Shown here piece after piece: positions 26,412 through 34,858 of a stretch of DNA of 64,000 nt; the stretch's first letter is position 1; every line of letters starts with the position of its first letter. The notes under the pieces were generated by a model. That model did no database searches. It was not told the origin of the DNA and saw only the letters and a list, made by a program, of their open reading frames with translations. Origin of the DNA: Actinomycetota bacterium (lineage in GTDB: Bacteria > Actinomycetota > Geothermincolia > Fen-727 > Anoxymicrobiaceae); the NCBI GenBank assembly GCA_018896525.1, contig JAHIMR010000048.1:1-64000 (forward strand). Direction: 5' to 3'. A program made the position numbers and the translations under genes.

Positions 26412-27286
26412 CAACTGCCACCGATTCGCTCGGGGTGCGTGTAGACGTTGAAGCTCGAGCCGCGCAGGAACCCCACCAGGGTAACCCCGGTCTTTACCCC
26501 AACATCCACGCCCAGGGCGGTGGGGGCGGAGATCGAGCATATCAGGGGTATTCCGGCCCGGGCTCCCTTCAGGACCATCTCGTAGGAGAGCCGACCTGAG
26601 AGCATGAGCCCCTTGTCGTCAACCCGCTCACCGGAAAGAAGAAGGTACCCGAGCACCTTGTCCACCGCGTTATGCCTGCCCACATCCTCCCTGGTGATCA
26701 GGCTCTGTCCCCCCGGCCCGAAGAGTCCCGCGCCATGGGTACCCCCGGTCGCCTGAAACACCTCCTGGCCTTCCAGCAGGAGTCCGGGGGCGTTCTCTAT
26801 GATCCCGGGGGGGAAGCGCGTGTCGCTCTCAACGTGGATGTCCGAGAGGTCAATCTCCCTTCCCAGGTCGGCGGCCCCGCACCCGGTCCTCACCAGCCGG
26901 GCGTCGTATCGTTCGGTGCCGGTGTCGGTCGACGCCTTGATGTCGACCAGGTTGCTCGAACCCCTGTCGCCCGACCCCGGTCTTACCTCCGCTTGCGGGA
27001 AAAGCGTTTCGAGCGAGCCCGGGTAGGCCTCGCCACGATAATGGATGCACTCCACCTGCTCACGGCTGCTGATCAGCCCCTCGCTGAAGCAAAACCCGAC
27101 GGCAAGAAGCACCTCGTCACCGGGGAGCCTCATCAGGTGGACCAGTGTGCGTCCATTGAGTCTGACCTCCAGCGGGACCTCACGGGCCACGATGTCGTCC
27201 ACCCGACTCCGCTTCCCCTGTTGACACCGGGTTATACTGACGCCTTGAAGACCCTTGCTTTCCTCCGGTTCCAAGCGTAACTCCAT
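26411..27286 (-). CDS. fdhD: FdhD-family sulfur carrier for Mo/W enzymes, second loop cysteine absent
   Basis: FdhD passes sulfur from a desulfurase to the Mo/W ion of formate dehydrogenase. Here the fold motifs are present: VAREVPLEVRLNGRTLVHLM, VGFCFSEGLI, GTHGAGLF, EDVGRHNAVDKVLGYLL and SGRLSYEMVLKGARAGIP. The functional loop, normally a CxxC in a RTxCGxCG context, reads VRTGCGAADLG, so the first Cys is kept and the second is replaced. The upstream frame extends to 27337, but its first codons come from the palindromic element at 27323; I chose the ATG at 27286. It heads an operon with mobA and the unknown gene. Confidence 0.85.
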   Translation of the reverse strand: MELRLEPEESKGLQGVSITRCQQGKRSRVDDIVAREVPLEVRLNGRTLVHLMRLPGDEVLLAVGFCFSEGLISSREQVECIHYRGEAYPGSLETLFPQAEVRPGSGDRGSSNLVDIKASTDTGTERYDARLVRTGCGAADLGREIDLSDIHVESDTRFPPGIIENAPGLLLEGQEVFQATGGTHGAGLFGPGGQSLITREDVGRHNAVDKVLGYLLLSGERVDDKGLMLSGRLSYEMVLKGARAGIPLICSISAPTALGVDVGVKTGVTLVGFLRGSSFNVYTHPERIGGS

Positions 27287-27322
27287 GATAGCCGGATTAC
27301 CCACGTGGAAAATATAACACTT

Positions 27323-27486
27323 AGTGCCCCGTTCCATGAATACGGTTAAGCACCGAGAGCGCCTCCGCGCCGCTCCGGTAAGGCGCGCGACCGAGGCGTA
27401 CTCCTGTAGTACGCCTGGGGAGCGGAACGCGGCCGGAGTGGATGCAGCGGCGTTCGAATGCCAGCGTATTTATGGAGCGGGGTACT
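27323..27486 (+). repeat. 164-bp palindromic element, copy 4
   Basis: It starts AGTGCCCCGTTCCATGAATA and ends TATTTATGGAGCGGGGTACT. The centre is GGCGTACT-CCTGT-AGTACGCC, where the base changes on both arms compensate and keep the stem paired. It lies between fdhD and a receiver gene, about 35 bp from the fdhD start. Confidence 0.85.
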
Positions 27487-27509
27487 CATGGATGTGTTGA
27501 AACCGGGGC

Positions 27510-27905
27510 TCAACCCGCGGGGCCGAGTACCTCTTCGATCTTATCCAGGATGTCCTGCAGTTCGAACGGCTTTGTAATATAACCCTCAGCTCCTAAGGAG
27601 AGGCCCATCTCTATATGCTCCGCACCGGTCTTGGCGGAAACGAAGATGACCGGAATTTTCTCGGTATCCGGGTCCAGTTTCAGCCTCCGGCAGACCTCGA
27701 AACCATCCACGTCAGGCATCATGATGTCCAGGAGCACCAGGTCTGGCAGTTCCCTCTTCGTGATCATGAACCCCCTGGTCCCACTCATCGCCTCCACAAC
27801 CTCGTAGCCGCTCGAGGTCAATATGATGCGCAGAACCTTGACCATGGACGGATCGTCATCTATTATCGCTATCTTGACCGATTTTTCTTTACTGCTTTTC
27901 TGCAT
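27510..27905 (-). CDS. Single-domain response regulator
   Basis: This CheY-like stand-alone receiver has 131 residues. It has the acidic pair in IAIIDDDPSM, phosphoacceptor in LVLLDIMMPDVDG, Ser/Thr position in VIFVSAKTG and the conserved Lys in GYITKPFELQDILDKIEE. There is no DNA-binding or enzymatic output domain, so it probably passes phosphate or acts by protein contact. ATG at 27905 follows GGAGAG; the frame extends to 27959 without better support. No kinase gene lies nearby. It is isolated between two copies of the palindromic element. Confidence 0.85.
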   Translation of the reverse strand: MQKSSKEKSVKIAIIDDDPSMVKVLRIILTSSGYEVVEAMSGTRGFMITKRELPDLVLLDIMMPDVDGFEVCRRLKLDPDTEKIPVIFVSAKTGAEHIEMGLSLGAEGYITKPFELQDILDKIEEVLGPAG

Positions 27906-28300
27906 CACGCTCTCCGTTTCACCCGGTGGGAAACCGGAAACCTCCGCAAAGCTTGACACCCCGTTAAGTGGTATCGGGCATTACGCCACATATCTTGATA
28001 AACTTAACAGAATATGATGAATAAGTTAACCTTGTGTCCCGTCTTATGAGTACGGTGATGCACCGAGAACGTCGGTGCGCCGCGCCGGCAAGGCGCGCGA
28101 CCGAGACGTACTTCTGTAGTACTTCGAGGGAGCGGAACGCAGCAGGAGTGGATGCAGCGGCGTTCGAATGCCATTGTACTCATAAGACGGGGCACTAATG
28201 GCGCGAGCCGACCGGTTCGTGCTTGACCATCGGGCGCAACGAAACTAGCATAAGCAGGACAGAAACGTGTTTTAAGTGACCAGGCTTCCGGAGGAGAGCG
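27906..28300. other. Divergent intergenic region containing palindromic element copy 5
   Basis: Apart from the repeat at 28033-28196, the region holds an AT-rich stretch (27990-28030) between the divergent receiver and ABC ATPase genes, suitable for promoters. No further gene is visible. Confidence 0.5.
28033..28196 (+). repeat. 164-bp palindromic element, copy 5
   Basis: It starts TGTGTCCCGTCTTATGAGTA and ends TGTACTCATAAGACGGGGCA. The terminal inverted repeats match each other better than those of other copies: the TCTTATGAGTAC variant is present on both ends, which points to matched or compensating changes. Confidence 0.85.
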
Positions 28301-29017
28301 TTGGACGATAACAAAACGGTTTTTCTCGAGAACGTATCAAAGACGTACCAGATGGGGGAAATCGAGGTCAAGGCCTTGAAAGAGGTGGACCTGACGATAA
28401 CCAAGGGTAAGTTCGTGGTCGTTCTGGGCCCAAGCGGCTCCGGCAAGACCACCATGCTCAACTGCATCGGGGGCATTGATTCGCCAACCAGCGGCACGAT
28501 AATAGTCGGAGGCAATGACATCTCGAAGTTGACCGAGAAGGAGCTGACCAAGTTCCGCCGCAACACGGTCGGCTTCATCTTCCAGTTCTTCAACCTCATT
28601 CCGACCCTTACCGCCCGCGAGAACGTCGACTTCGCGCTGGACCTTGTCCCCAAGGAAACAAGGGGGTCCGCGGTGGAGGTCCTGAAGCAGGTCGGGCTTG
28701 GAGACCGCGCCAACCACTTCCCCAGCCAGCTATCAGGCGGAGAGCAGCAGCGGGTGGCGGTGGCGCGGGCCCTGGCGAAACGCCCCCCGGTCGTCCTGTG
28801 TGACGAGCCAACCGGCGAGCTGGACTTCGACACCGGAATTATGATCCTGCGCCTTATGCGCGATGTATCCAGGCAGGAGCACTGCAACTTCCTGGTGGTG
28901 ACTCACAACGCCGCTATCGCCAGGATGGCGGACACGGTGGTGCGCCTTCACAGCGGCGAGATATCCTCTGTCGAGACAAACGAGAACCCGGAAGACCCCG
29001 AGAACCTGGTCTGGTAA
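28301..29017 (+). CDS. ABC transporter ATP-binding protein, LolD/MacB-like, no adjacent permease
   Basis: This 238-residue ATPase is of the MacB/LolD/FtsE-like group. Walker A is [13 protein letters not shown], the Q-loop lies in [18 protein letters not shown], the signature is [15 protein letters not shown], Walker B is [12 protein letters not shown] and the switch His is in [13 protein letters not shown]. The [13 protein letters not shown] segment is characteristic of MacB-type transporters that export lipoproteins or peptides. The start is TTG at 28301 with a strong GGAGGAG site. The usual FtsX-like permease is not encoded next to it; the next gene is convergent. It must pair with a membrane partner elsewhere. 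Confidence 0.85.
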   Translation: MDDNKTVFLENVSKTYQMGEIEVKALKEVDLTITKGKFVVVLGPSGSGKTTMLNCIGGIDSPTSGTIIVGGNDISKLTEKELTKFRRNTVGFIFQFFNLIPTLTARENVDFALDLVPKETRGSAVEVLKQVGLGDRANHFPSQLSGGEQQRVAVARALAKRPPVVLCDEPTGELDFDTGIMILRLMRDVSRQEHCNFLVVTHNAAIARMADTVVRLHSGEISSVETNENPEDPENLVW

Positions 29018-29068
29018 CGTCCGACATCGAACCATGACGCGGCCCGTGGACAGTTTCCGCAACTACTA

Positions 29069-29500
29069 CTATACCTGCGCGTCATGGAGCGTAACCCGGT
29101 CTCCCTTCACGGTACCGGTCCGCTCGAGCGTGCCTCCAGGCAGTTCGATCGCCTGCCGCGCCCGCCAGGAAACCGGCGAGACGCGGCGGGGGGCCAGGCC
29201 CCGGCACGTCCTGGTTACCACTCCGGAGCCGTCCACGAACAGCACGTCGATGGTGAACCGCATGCCGAAGGTGTGAACCTGCCTGCATCGGGGAATTATC
29301 AGCGCCTCGCCGGGCTCCAGGTCATCACGGCCGATAAGACCACGCCGCCGCTCACCCGCTGTGGTTGCCAGGACCGCGTCCGAGGCAAGGAGCGCGTTCC
29401 GGGTGTCGTTGCGTATGCACAGCACTCGTGGACTCCCTTCCGCTTCCCGGCGGAGCTCCCTCCCCGGTGCCCGGCGCCGGTCCACCGCCCCGAGACTCAC
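29069..29500 (-). CDS. DUF192 family protein
   Basis: This 143-residue protein has the DUF192 core: ATTAGERRRGLIGRDDLEPG, ALIIPRCRQVHTFGMRFTID and VLFVDGSGVV, ending with an AIELPGGT stretch. The biochemical role of the family is unknown; structures show a small beta-barrel. A GTG start overlaps the stop of the acyltransferase gene by 4 bases (GTGA), so translation is coupled to it. No clear signal peptide is present, whereas many homologues are secreted. The first ~25 residues are arginine-rich and may not all be translated; a later start is possible. Confidence 0.8.
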   Translation of the reverse strand: MSLGAVDRRRAPGRELRREAEGSPRVLCIRNDTRNALLASDAVLATTAGERRRGLIGRDDLEPGEALIIPRCRQVHTFGMRFTIDVLFVDGSGVVTRTCRGLAPRRVSPVSWRARQAIELPGGTLERTGTVKGDRVTLHDAQV

Positions 29501-30129
29501 ATCCTCTCGCCTACGACCTTCGCCGGGACACCGACGGCTATCGCGTACTCGGGGATATCCGTTGTCACCACCGCGCCCGCGCCCACCACCGCCCCGTCGC
29601 CGATAGTGACCCCCTTGAGGACCACCACCATCGCGCCCAGCCAGCAGTCCGAGCCAATGGTTACCGGGCCGTAGGTACCGTACTGCTCACGCATCGGGGT
29701 CCCCAACTGGATGCCGTGGTCCGCGCAGTTGATGTTGACCATGGGGCTGACCATGGTGTCGGAGCCGATGGTGAGGTCGTCGAACGCGTTGAAGAAGTTG
29801 TAGGGACCGATGCCGGTCCTGTCCCCGATTCGAAGTGTGGCCCTGTTCGCCACCTGGAGCCTTGCCCCCGAGTCCAGGCTGACACCGTTTCCGATGATTA
29901 TCCGCCCGTCGTCGTTCCCTATGACCTCGATGGTCCGGGGAATGAAAACCCCGTCCCCCACGACCAGCGACGACTGACCGCCGAGATAAAGATCGACCCG
30001 GCCCGGTATCCACGGGTACGCGCCGAGCGCAACCCCCCTGCGCCGCAGGTACCAGGCGTTGAACAGTCCCCTGTAACGCTCCGGGATAGCCGGCAGGCCC
30101 CTCACCGCGTTTATCGCTTTCTCCAGCAT
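29497..30129 (-). CDS. Left-handed beta-helix acyltransferase (maa/NodL-type)
   Basis: This is a 210-residue O- or N-acyltransferase. The hexapeptide repeats typical of the LbH fold run through residues ~50-205, with GNDDGRIIIGNGVSLDSGA, DHGIQLGTPMREQYGTYGPV and SDCWLGAMVVVLKGVTIGD. The AxVxxGVxIGDGAVVGAGAVVT end is the classical trimer-forming repeat. The conserved active-site His is in NCADHGIQ. It uses an acyl-CoA donor to modify a sugar or amino sugar, but the acceptor is unknown. It lies 21 bp downstream of radC and overlaps the DUF192 gene, forming a three-gene operon. Confidence 0.85.
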   Translation of the reverse strand: MLEKAINAVRGLPAIPERYRGLFNAWYLRRRGVALGAYPWIPGRVDLYLGGQSSLVVGDGVFIPRTIEVIGNDDGRIIIGNGVSLDSGARLQVANRATLRIGDRTGIGPYNFFNAFDDLTIGSDTMVSPMVNINCADHGIQLGTPMREQYGTYGPVTIGSDCWLGAMVVVLKGVTIGDGAVVGAGAVVTTDIPEYAIAVGVPAKVVGERM

Positions 30130-30150
30130 TCGCCCTCCAGCTACTTCCGC

Positions 30151-30870
30151 CTACTTCAGTACCATACCACGGTAACAGGAGACCTGCGGCTCCAGGTCAC
30201 CGCTGTCCGCGAAGCTGTAGTATTCGCTATCGGCCCCTATGACCAGGTGGTCGAGCAACGGTATCCCCAGGATCCGCCCGACCTCCTCCAGCCGAGCGGT
30301 TATCCGCCGGTCCTCGTCGCTGGGAACAGGGTCTCCGCTGGGGTGGTTGTGGGCGAATATCACCCCGGAGGCGGCGTTGCGCACCGCGGGCCTGAACGCT
30401 TCCCGGGGATGGACGATGCTCGCCGTCAGGGTCCCCCTCGATATAACCTCAGTGCGGATAAGCCGTAGCTTCGCGTCCACCATCGCGCAGCTGAAGACCT
30501 CTATCTTCTCGTTCGCCATCCACGGCCAGAACGCGTCGCAGACATCACCACTGGAGCCGAGCCTCACCCCGGGGGTTGCGCCCGAGAGGGCCCTTCTTCC
30601 CAGCTCGATGGCCGCTACCACCGCCGACGCCTTGCCGGGGCCGATGCCCTTCACGCGGAGCAGTTCGGCAACCGTGACATCGGCGAGCCCCGCAACCCCT
30701 CCAACGCCGTCGATGACCTCCCGCGAGATGCTCACCGCGTCCCGGCCGGCGCAGCCGGCCCCCAGCACCACCGCCAGCAACTTCGTGTCGCTCGCGCGCC
30801 CGAACCCCTGCGCCGCGAGCATCCGCCCCGGGCTGTCCTGACCGTTACCGTCTTCCCTTGAATGAGCCAT
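30151..30870 (-). CDS. radC: RadC family JAB/MPN domain protein
   Basis: This 239-residue protein has an N-terminal helix-hairpin-helix (DVTVAELLRVKGIGPGKASA) and a C-terminal JAMM metalloprotease-like domain with SGVIFAHNHPSGDPVPSDED, the HxHPSGxxxxSxxD zinc motif. Its biological role is still unsettled; an early link to DNA repair was withdrawn. I chose the ATG at 30870, which has GGGAG upstream. The longer frame to 31062 would overlap the ychF end with no homology. It heads the operon radC-acyltransferase-DUF192 on the minus strand. Confidence 0.9.
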   Translation of the reverse strand: MAHSREDGNGQDSPGRMLAAQGFGRASDTKLLAVVLGAGCAGRDAVSISREVIDGVGGVAGLADVTVAELLRVKGIGPGKASAVVAAIELGRRALSGATPGVRLGSSGDVCDAFWPWMANEKIEVFSCAMVDAKLRLIRTEVISRGTLTASIVHPREAFRPAVRNAASGVIFAHNHPSGDPVPSDEDRRITARLEEVGRILGIPLLDHLVIGADSEYYSFADSGDLEPQVSCYRGMVLK

Positions 30871-31024
30871 CAACGTAACTCCCTCTCTCGATAGACCAAC
30901 GGGCAACCCGGGCGGACCAGGGGCAGCCCCGCGGAGAGGGAACGAGGCACTAAAGCAATACAACCAAAGAGCATTATACAACAGGTAGGCGACAAAGGAA
31001 ACCCATCCCGGGCGACTTAGATAA

Positions 31025-32125
31025 TCAGGTGGCGAACTTGAAGTGCATGACGTCGCCGTCAACGACCACGTAGTCGCGGCCCTCGACGCGCAGGGCGCCT
31101 TTGTCCCGGGCGGCGTGGAAATCGCCTGACGAGATGAAGTCGTCGTAGTGGACGACCTCCGCCTTGATGAACCCTTTCTCGAAGTCGCTGTGAATGCGCC
31201 CGGCGGCGTAGTCGGCGTGCGAGCCGACCGGGATGGGCCAGGCCCTGCACTCCCCGGAATCGATGGAGAAGAAGGTACACAGGCCGAGCATCTCGTAGCA
31301 CGAGTGGATTATTCTCTCCAGGCCATCCTCCTCTATCCCCATCTCGGCCTCGAACTCGGCCGCATCCTCCGGTTCGAGTTCCGCCAGTTCCGCCTCTATC
31401 TCGGCGTTCACCACCAGCACCGGCAGGCCCCTCTCCCCGGCCCACTCCCGCATCCCCGCCTCGAGTGATTCCTCCAGCTCGCCTTCGCCGACGTTGAGTA
31501 CGATGATGGAGGGCTTAACGCTGATAAGACCGGCGTCCGCCGCGAAACGCTCCGCTTTCTTTATCGCTTTTTCCCGTTCGACTACAGGCCCGCCCCCCAG
31601 CATCTCCTCCACCTCGGTGAGCCCTCTCAAGCGCGCCTTGCAATCCTTGTCACCGCTCTTGGCGTCCCGCTTCGCCTTGCTTATCATGCGCCCCAGGGCC
31701 TCCAGGTCGGCAAGCCGGAGTTCGGTCTCGATAAGTTCCGCGTCGTGAACCGGATCGATGGAGCCGGTCGCGCAGGGGACATCCTGCTCCTCGAACGCCC
31801 TGACGACGTGCGCCACCGCGTCCACCTCGCGTATATCGGCAAGGAAGCGGTTGCCCAGGCCCTCCCCCCTGCTTGCGCCTTCGACCAGTCCCGCTATGTC
31901 CACGAACCTCACGCTGGAAGGCACACGGCGCTCGCAGCCGGCGAGGTCGGCCACCTTCTCCAGTCGGGGGTCGGGGACCGCCACCACTCCGACGTTCGGT
32001 TCGACGGTGGTGAACGGGTACGAAGCCACGCGCGCCCCGGCCCTGGAGAGGGCGTTGAAGAGCGTGGTCTTTCCCGCGTTGGGGAATCCCACTATCCCCA
32101 CCTGCAGGGAACTCAAATCACTCAC
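31025..32125 (-). CDS. ychF: Redox-regulated ATPase YchF (Obg-related)
   Basis: This is an Obg-family P-loop protein that prefers ATP over GTP and binds ribosomes. G1 is [16 protein letters not shown], the G2/G3 region is [14 protein letters not shown] then [20 protein letters not shown], and the G4 position is SIIVLNVGE, lacking the NKxD specificity as expected. The C-terminal TGS domain covers ~280-366 ([19 protein letters not shown] ... [19 protein letters not shown]). Length is 366 residues, as usual. I use the GTG at 32125 after AGGAAAGGCG; the first conserved residue lies ten codons later. Confidence 0.95.
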   Translation of the reverse strand: MSDLSSLQVGIVGFPNAGKTTLFNALSRAGARVASYPFTTVEPNVGVVAVPDPRLEKVADLAGCERRVPSSVRFVDIAGLVEGASRGEGLGNRFLADIREVDAVAHVVRAFEEQDVPCATGSIDPVHDAELIETELRLADLEALGRMISKAKRDAKSGDKDCKARLRGLTEVEEMLGGGPVVEREKAIKKAERFAADAGLISVKPSIIVLNVGEGELEESLEAGMREWAGERGLPVLVVNAEIEAELAELEPEDAAEFEAEMGIEEDGLERIIHSCYEMLGLCTFFSIDSGECRAWPIPVGSHADYAAGRIHSDFEKGFIKAEVVHYDDFISSGDFHAARDKGALRVEGRDYVVVDGDVMHFKFAT

Positions 32126-32166
32126 CGCCTTTCCTTGAGAGGAGTTGCGATACGCAAACAAGATTA

Positions 32167-32367
32167 CTACAAGTGGACCTTCGGCGACCACCGGTTGCCG
32201 TCAAGGTGTAGGTGGAGCCAGGCGAAAAGCACGCGCCTCATGATGCCGCCCACGAGGGAGAAAAAGCAGAACATCCGGAGAGCGAAGGCCACGATGTGGA
32301 ACAGGAAACCGGGCACGCCCCGCGGGAAAACCATTCGAGCGAAGAAGAAGCACATAACTGGCGCCAT
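32167..32367 (-). CDS. Hypothetical small membrane protein
   Basis: This is a 66-residue frame with GC-rich third positions like neighbouring genes. It has a hydrophobic stretch, [24 protein letters not shown], followed by a basic segment. I recognise no family. It sits alone between ychF and the amber-interrupted zinc-ribbon gene, on the same strand as both. No strong ribosome binding site was found ahead of the ATG; an internal ATG (MVFPRG) would also work. It may be real or chance. Confidence 0.35.
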   Translation of the reverse strand: MAPVMCFFFARMVFPRGVPGFLFHIVAFALRMFCFFSLVGGIMRRVLFAWLHLHLDGNRWSPKVHL

Positions 32368-32402
32368 TCATTCCGCTGGACCGAGCCGGCGACAGTCCCG
32401 GC

Positions 32403-33497
32403 TCAGGCGGGCCTGACGGTGTAAGTTACGGCTCCGGGCATCCTCTCTTTCCACTCCACCGCGCTCCCTGTCTTTTCGAGCGCCTCGTAAAGGCCCTGGA
32501 GCGTTCCCGCCAGGATGAACTTCTGGTATGGGTTCAGTATCTCCACCCTGACGCCGGGGGAAAGAAGTTCCAGGTTGACCGGGTTGCCCTAGCCATGAAC
32601 CGGAAGGGTATCGAGATACCGCCGGTAGGCGCCTTTCAGTTCATCACCGTCCAGTGCCTCGTCCCCGGGGCTCAAACCGAGTAGTTCGACATGCCGCGCC
32701 GTCCACTCCCGCTGCGCGTCCACCAGCATGAGGTTGACCTCCTCCCCCAACTCCTTTTCCAGTTCCCTGAACACGGCGTTGAACATGTGCCCGTCGGAGA
32801 CCATGAACCTTGCCCCGGTACGGGTGTCGATTATCGTCCCCTCGTTCTCTTTCCACTTGAGGTAGGTAGCAGCCAGCGGGACATGGCAGCGAGGGCACCT
32901 GTCGAACTTGAGGTCCCCGGGTAAACGCGGCGGGAACTCCAGCTTGAGTCGCTCGGCGATCTCCGGTTTGTCCGGGGAGGGTCTTACCGTTATGACGAAG
33001 ACGTTGGACGACTCCTCTTCCCACGAGTATTCGAACGGGCACCGCTCCAGGAACTCGAAGGCGCCGACCACGTTGGCCGCCATCAGTTGCAGTTGAAACG
33101 GGTTCGTCATTCTCGCGATGCCTATCCTGCCCGGCTCGTATTCGATTGTACTCGACAGCCCCATGCCGGTCAGCATCGCCAGCCGGTTGAACTGATCCAC
33201 GCAGATGCGCTTGGCAAAAGCCGGGCGGGAGAGCAGCCTGCTCCCGCGGACGCTCAGGAAAAGCATCTTACTGGCGTTAAGCTGGGCCTCGAACGCGAGA
33301 TGCTCGATGGAAAGCCCCAGTCTTGTCTCGATGTTTGAGAAGAGGCCGTGAAGGAACTCGGTGGGGAAGATGACGATGCGGTAGCTACGGCGCAACCTCT
33401 GGGTCATCGTCCCGTCGCTGTTCCACCTGTTCACGAGGCTCACGAGGTAGGGGAACCCGCATTTGCCGCAACGCCATAACGATTTATTACTTGCCAC
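32403..33497 (-). pseudogene. Two-repeat zinc-ribbon protein interrupted by an in-frame amber codon
   Basis: The frame from 33497 stops at TAG (32589-32591), codon 303, then continues in the same frame for 61 more codons to TGA at 32403. The protein is an internal duplication: half one starts WRCGKCGFPYLVSLV and ends EYSWEEESSNVFVITVRP; half two starts DRCPRCHVPLAATYL and, only if the TAG is read through, ends VEWKERMPGAVTYTVRP. The TAG sits at the position of Met in half one (TGMGLSSTIE against HG*GNPVNLE). So the amber interrupts the second repeat. Either it is a recent nonsense mutation, a sequencing error, or read through. Each half has a CxxC pair for zinc and an LFxNIExxLG / FRELEKELG helix. 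Overall function unknown. Confidence 0.75.
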
Positions 33498-33644
33498 GTT
33501 TCCCCTCCCTGTCTATCTGTACTACAGGCGCTGATTTACCTATTAACCAACACCGGGGTCGGCCTGTCAAATAGCCCTGTTGCCGCCTGGATCGCTGGAG
33601 TGCGCACATCCGGGACCTCCCACTCAGCACCCGGGAGGAGTGGA

Positions 33645-33800
33645 CTAACCTTCTTCCGTCTTCTTCGTCTCAGTCCTGTCCTCGCGCTTTTCGGAGTTCA
33701 GTATCTTCTCCATGGTCACGCAAGGGTATTTGGAATCAGCGCAGTAGGTGCAGTAACAACTCTGCCCCGCTCCGCTTTTCTCTTTCTTGCTCTCTGACAT
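33645..33800 (-). CDS. Small Cys-containing acidic/basic protein
   Basis: This 51-residue frame, MSESKKEKSGAGQSCYCTYC at the start, then ADSKYPCVTMEKIL and a charged tail TETKKTEEG. The CYCTYCxxxxxxC cluster suggests metal binding. It has a good ribosome site (GAGGCGAGGAAT) and GC-rich wobble positions. I do not recognise the family. It lies between the zinc-ribbon gene and the methyltransferase on the same strand, spaced by 80-150 bp from each. Likely real because of site, length and codon use. Confidence 0.6.
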   Translation of the reverse strand: MSESKKEKSGAGQSCYCTYCADSKYPCVTMEKILNSEKREDRTETKKTEEG

Positions 33801-33882
33801 ATTCCTCGCCTCTTTCCCTATCAGACGATAACCCCTCGTTCTGTGTTAATGATATTCCCTGGAGCGGGTGATTGCATTGATA

Positions 33883-34650
33883 TCAATCAAGCACTGGCTT
33901 GAAGCCGAGCGCCCAGAACAGCGGCACCATCAGCATCTTTCCCCCCTTGACCTGGGAGGATTCCTCGCCCAGCACCCGCTCGGCCTCGCCTTTCTCCAGG
34001 ACCGTCTCCAGGTCCCTTGAGAACCTGCCTCTCTTCCCCTCGAACCGGCGCTTCAGCAACTCGCCGTCCCATACCGTGGCCGACACCCCGACCTCCACCC
34101 CAAGGCCAGCCTCCCGGAAAAGGACCCCCAACCTCCTGCCTATTCGTATGTCTGCTCCCTTTCCGGTGAGGGATGAGTCGAGGGCGCTGGTGAACTCCGG
34201 GTGCTCCGGGTACTCCACCCTCCCCCCGTAATCCGGCTCTGCGCAGGCCAGCAGGATCCCGCCGGGCTCCAGCACCCGGGTCATCTCCTTCACCGCCAGG
34301 GCGGGCTTCGAGGCCCACATGAGCAGGAAATGGCAGGTGACCAGGTCGAAGGTTCCGTCTTTGAACGGCAGGTCCTCGCAGTCGGCGCGGATGAACCGGA
34401 TGCCGTGGTGTTGCCCGGATGCGTACTCGATAAACCGGCCCTCGGAGTCCACACCGGTGACGCTCCCGCCGGTCAGCCCGGCGATCTCGGCGGTCACCTC
34501 CCCGGTGCCGCACCCGGCGTCGAGCACCGCCGACTTCCTGCGAAGCCCTGCCTTGCGGTAGAGGTGGCGCCTCATCGGTGCGGTCCACTCCGCCTGGGTG
34601 GCGAAGAACTCGCTTGTCTCCTTAAGGCTCGAGCACCTGCGCTTTACCAT
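33883..34650 (-). CDS. Class I SAM-dependent methyltransferase
   Basis: This 255-residue enzyme carries the SAM-binding motif I (AVLDAGCGTGEVTAEI), the acidic end of motif II (VTGVDSEGRFIEYA), motif III-like ADCEDLPFKDGTFDLV and post-motif LEPGGILLACAEPDYGG. It belongs to the broad UbiE/BioC-like group; the substrate is unknown. The start is ATG at 34650. A longer frame reaches 34710, but those codons come from the palindromic element and are rejected. It is separated by that element from the radical SAM/SPASM gene upstream on the same strand. Confidence 0.85.
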   Translation of the reverse strand: MVKRRCSSLKETSEFFATQAEWTAPMRRHLYRKAGLRRKSAVLDAGCGTGEVTAEIAGLTGGSVTGVDSEGRFIEYASGQHHGIRFIRADCEDLPFKDGTFDLVTCHFLLMWASKPALAVKEMTRVLEPGGILLACAEPDYGGRVEYPEHPEFTSALDSSLTGKGADIRIGRRLGVLFREAGLGVEVGVSATVWDGELLKRRFEGKRGRFSRDLETVLEKGEAERVLGEESSQVKGGKMLMVPLFWALGFKPVLD

Positions 34651-34680
34651 CGGTCTCGCCACCGTGGTGTGCCGGTTACT

Positions 34681-34845
34681 AGGTGCCTCGCTCCATAAAT
34701 ACGCTGGCATTCGAACGCCGCCGCATCCACTCCGGCCGCGTTCCGCTCCCTCGACGTACTACAGGAGTACGTCTCAGTCACGCGCCTTGCCGGAGTGGCG
34801 CTTCGACGCTCTCGGTGCTTAACCGTATCTATGGAACGAGGCACT
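34681..34845 (-). repeat. 164-bp palindromic element, copy 6
   Basis: This copy is inverse in orientation to copies 1, 2, 4 and 5. It runs from AGGTGCCTCGCTCCATAAAT to TCTATGGAACGAGGCACT, with centre GACGTACT-ACAGG-AGTACGTC intact. It separates the SPASM protein from the methyltransferase; its left end abuts the methyltransferase 5' region. Confidence 0.85.
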
Positions 34846-34858
34846 CGAAACGGCCCCG

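Noticed and set aside
26412-26540. Longer N-terminus for MobA
   Set aside because: It would overlap the fdhD 3' end by over 120 bases; the TGATG overlap at 26411 gives the canonical LAGG start.
20374-27286. A single continuous operon from fdhD to purH
   Set aside because: All genes share a strand, but a 334-bp palindrome-rich block, the element copy at 22581, and the 166-bp gap before purF make separate units more likely.
32589-32591. Amber codon read as proof of pyrrolysine use
   Set aside because: TAG ends many normal genes here (for example the metallo-beta-lactamase, znuB and the 8723 lipoprotein genes). No pyl genes are in the window, so reassignment cannot be claimed.
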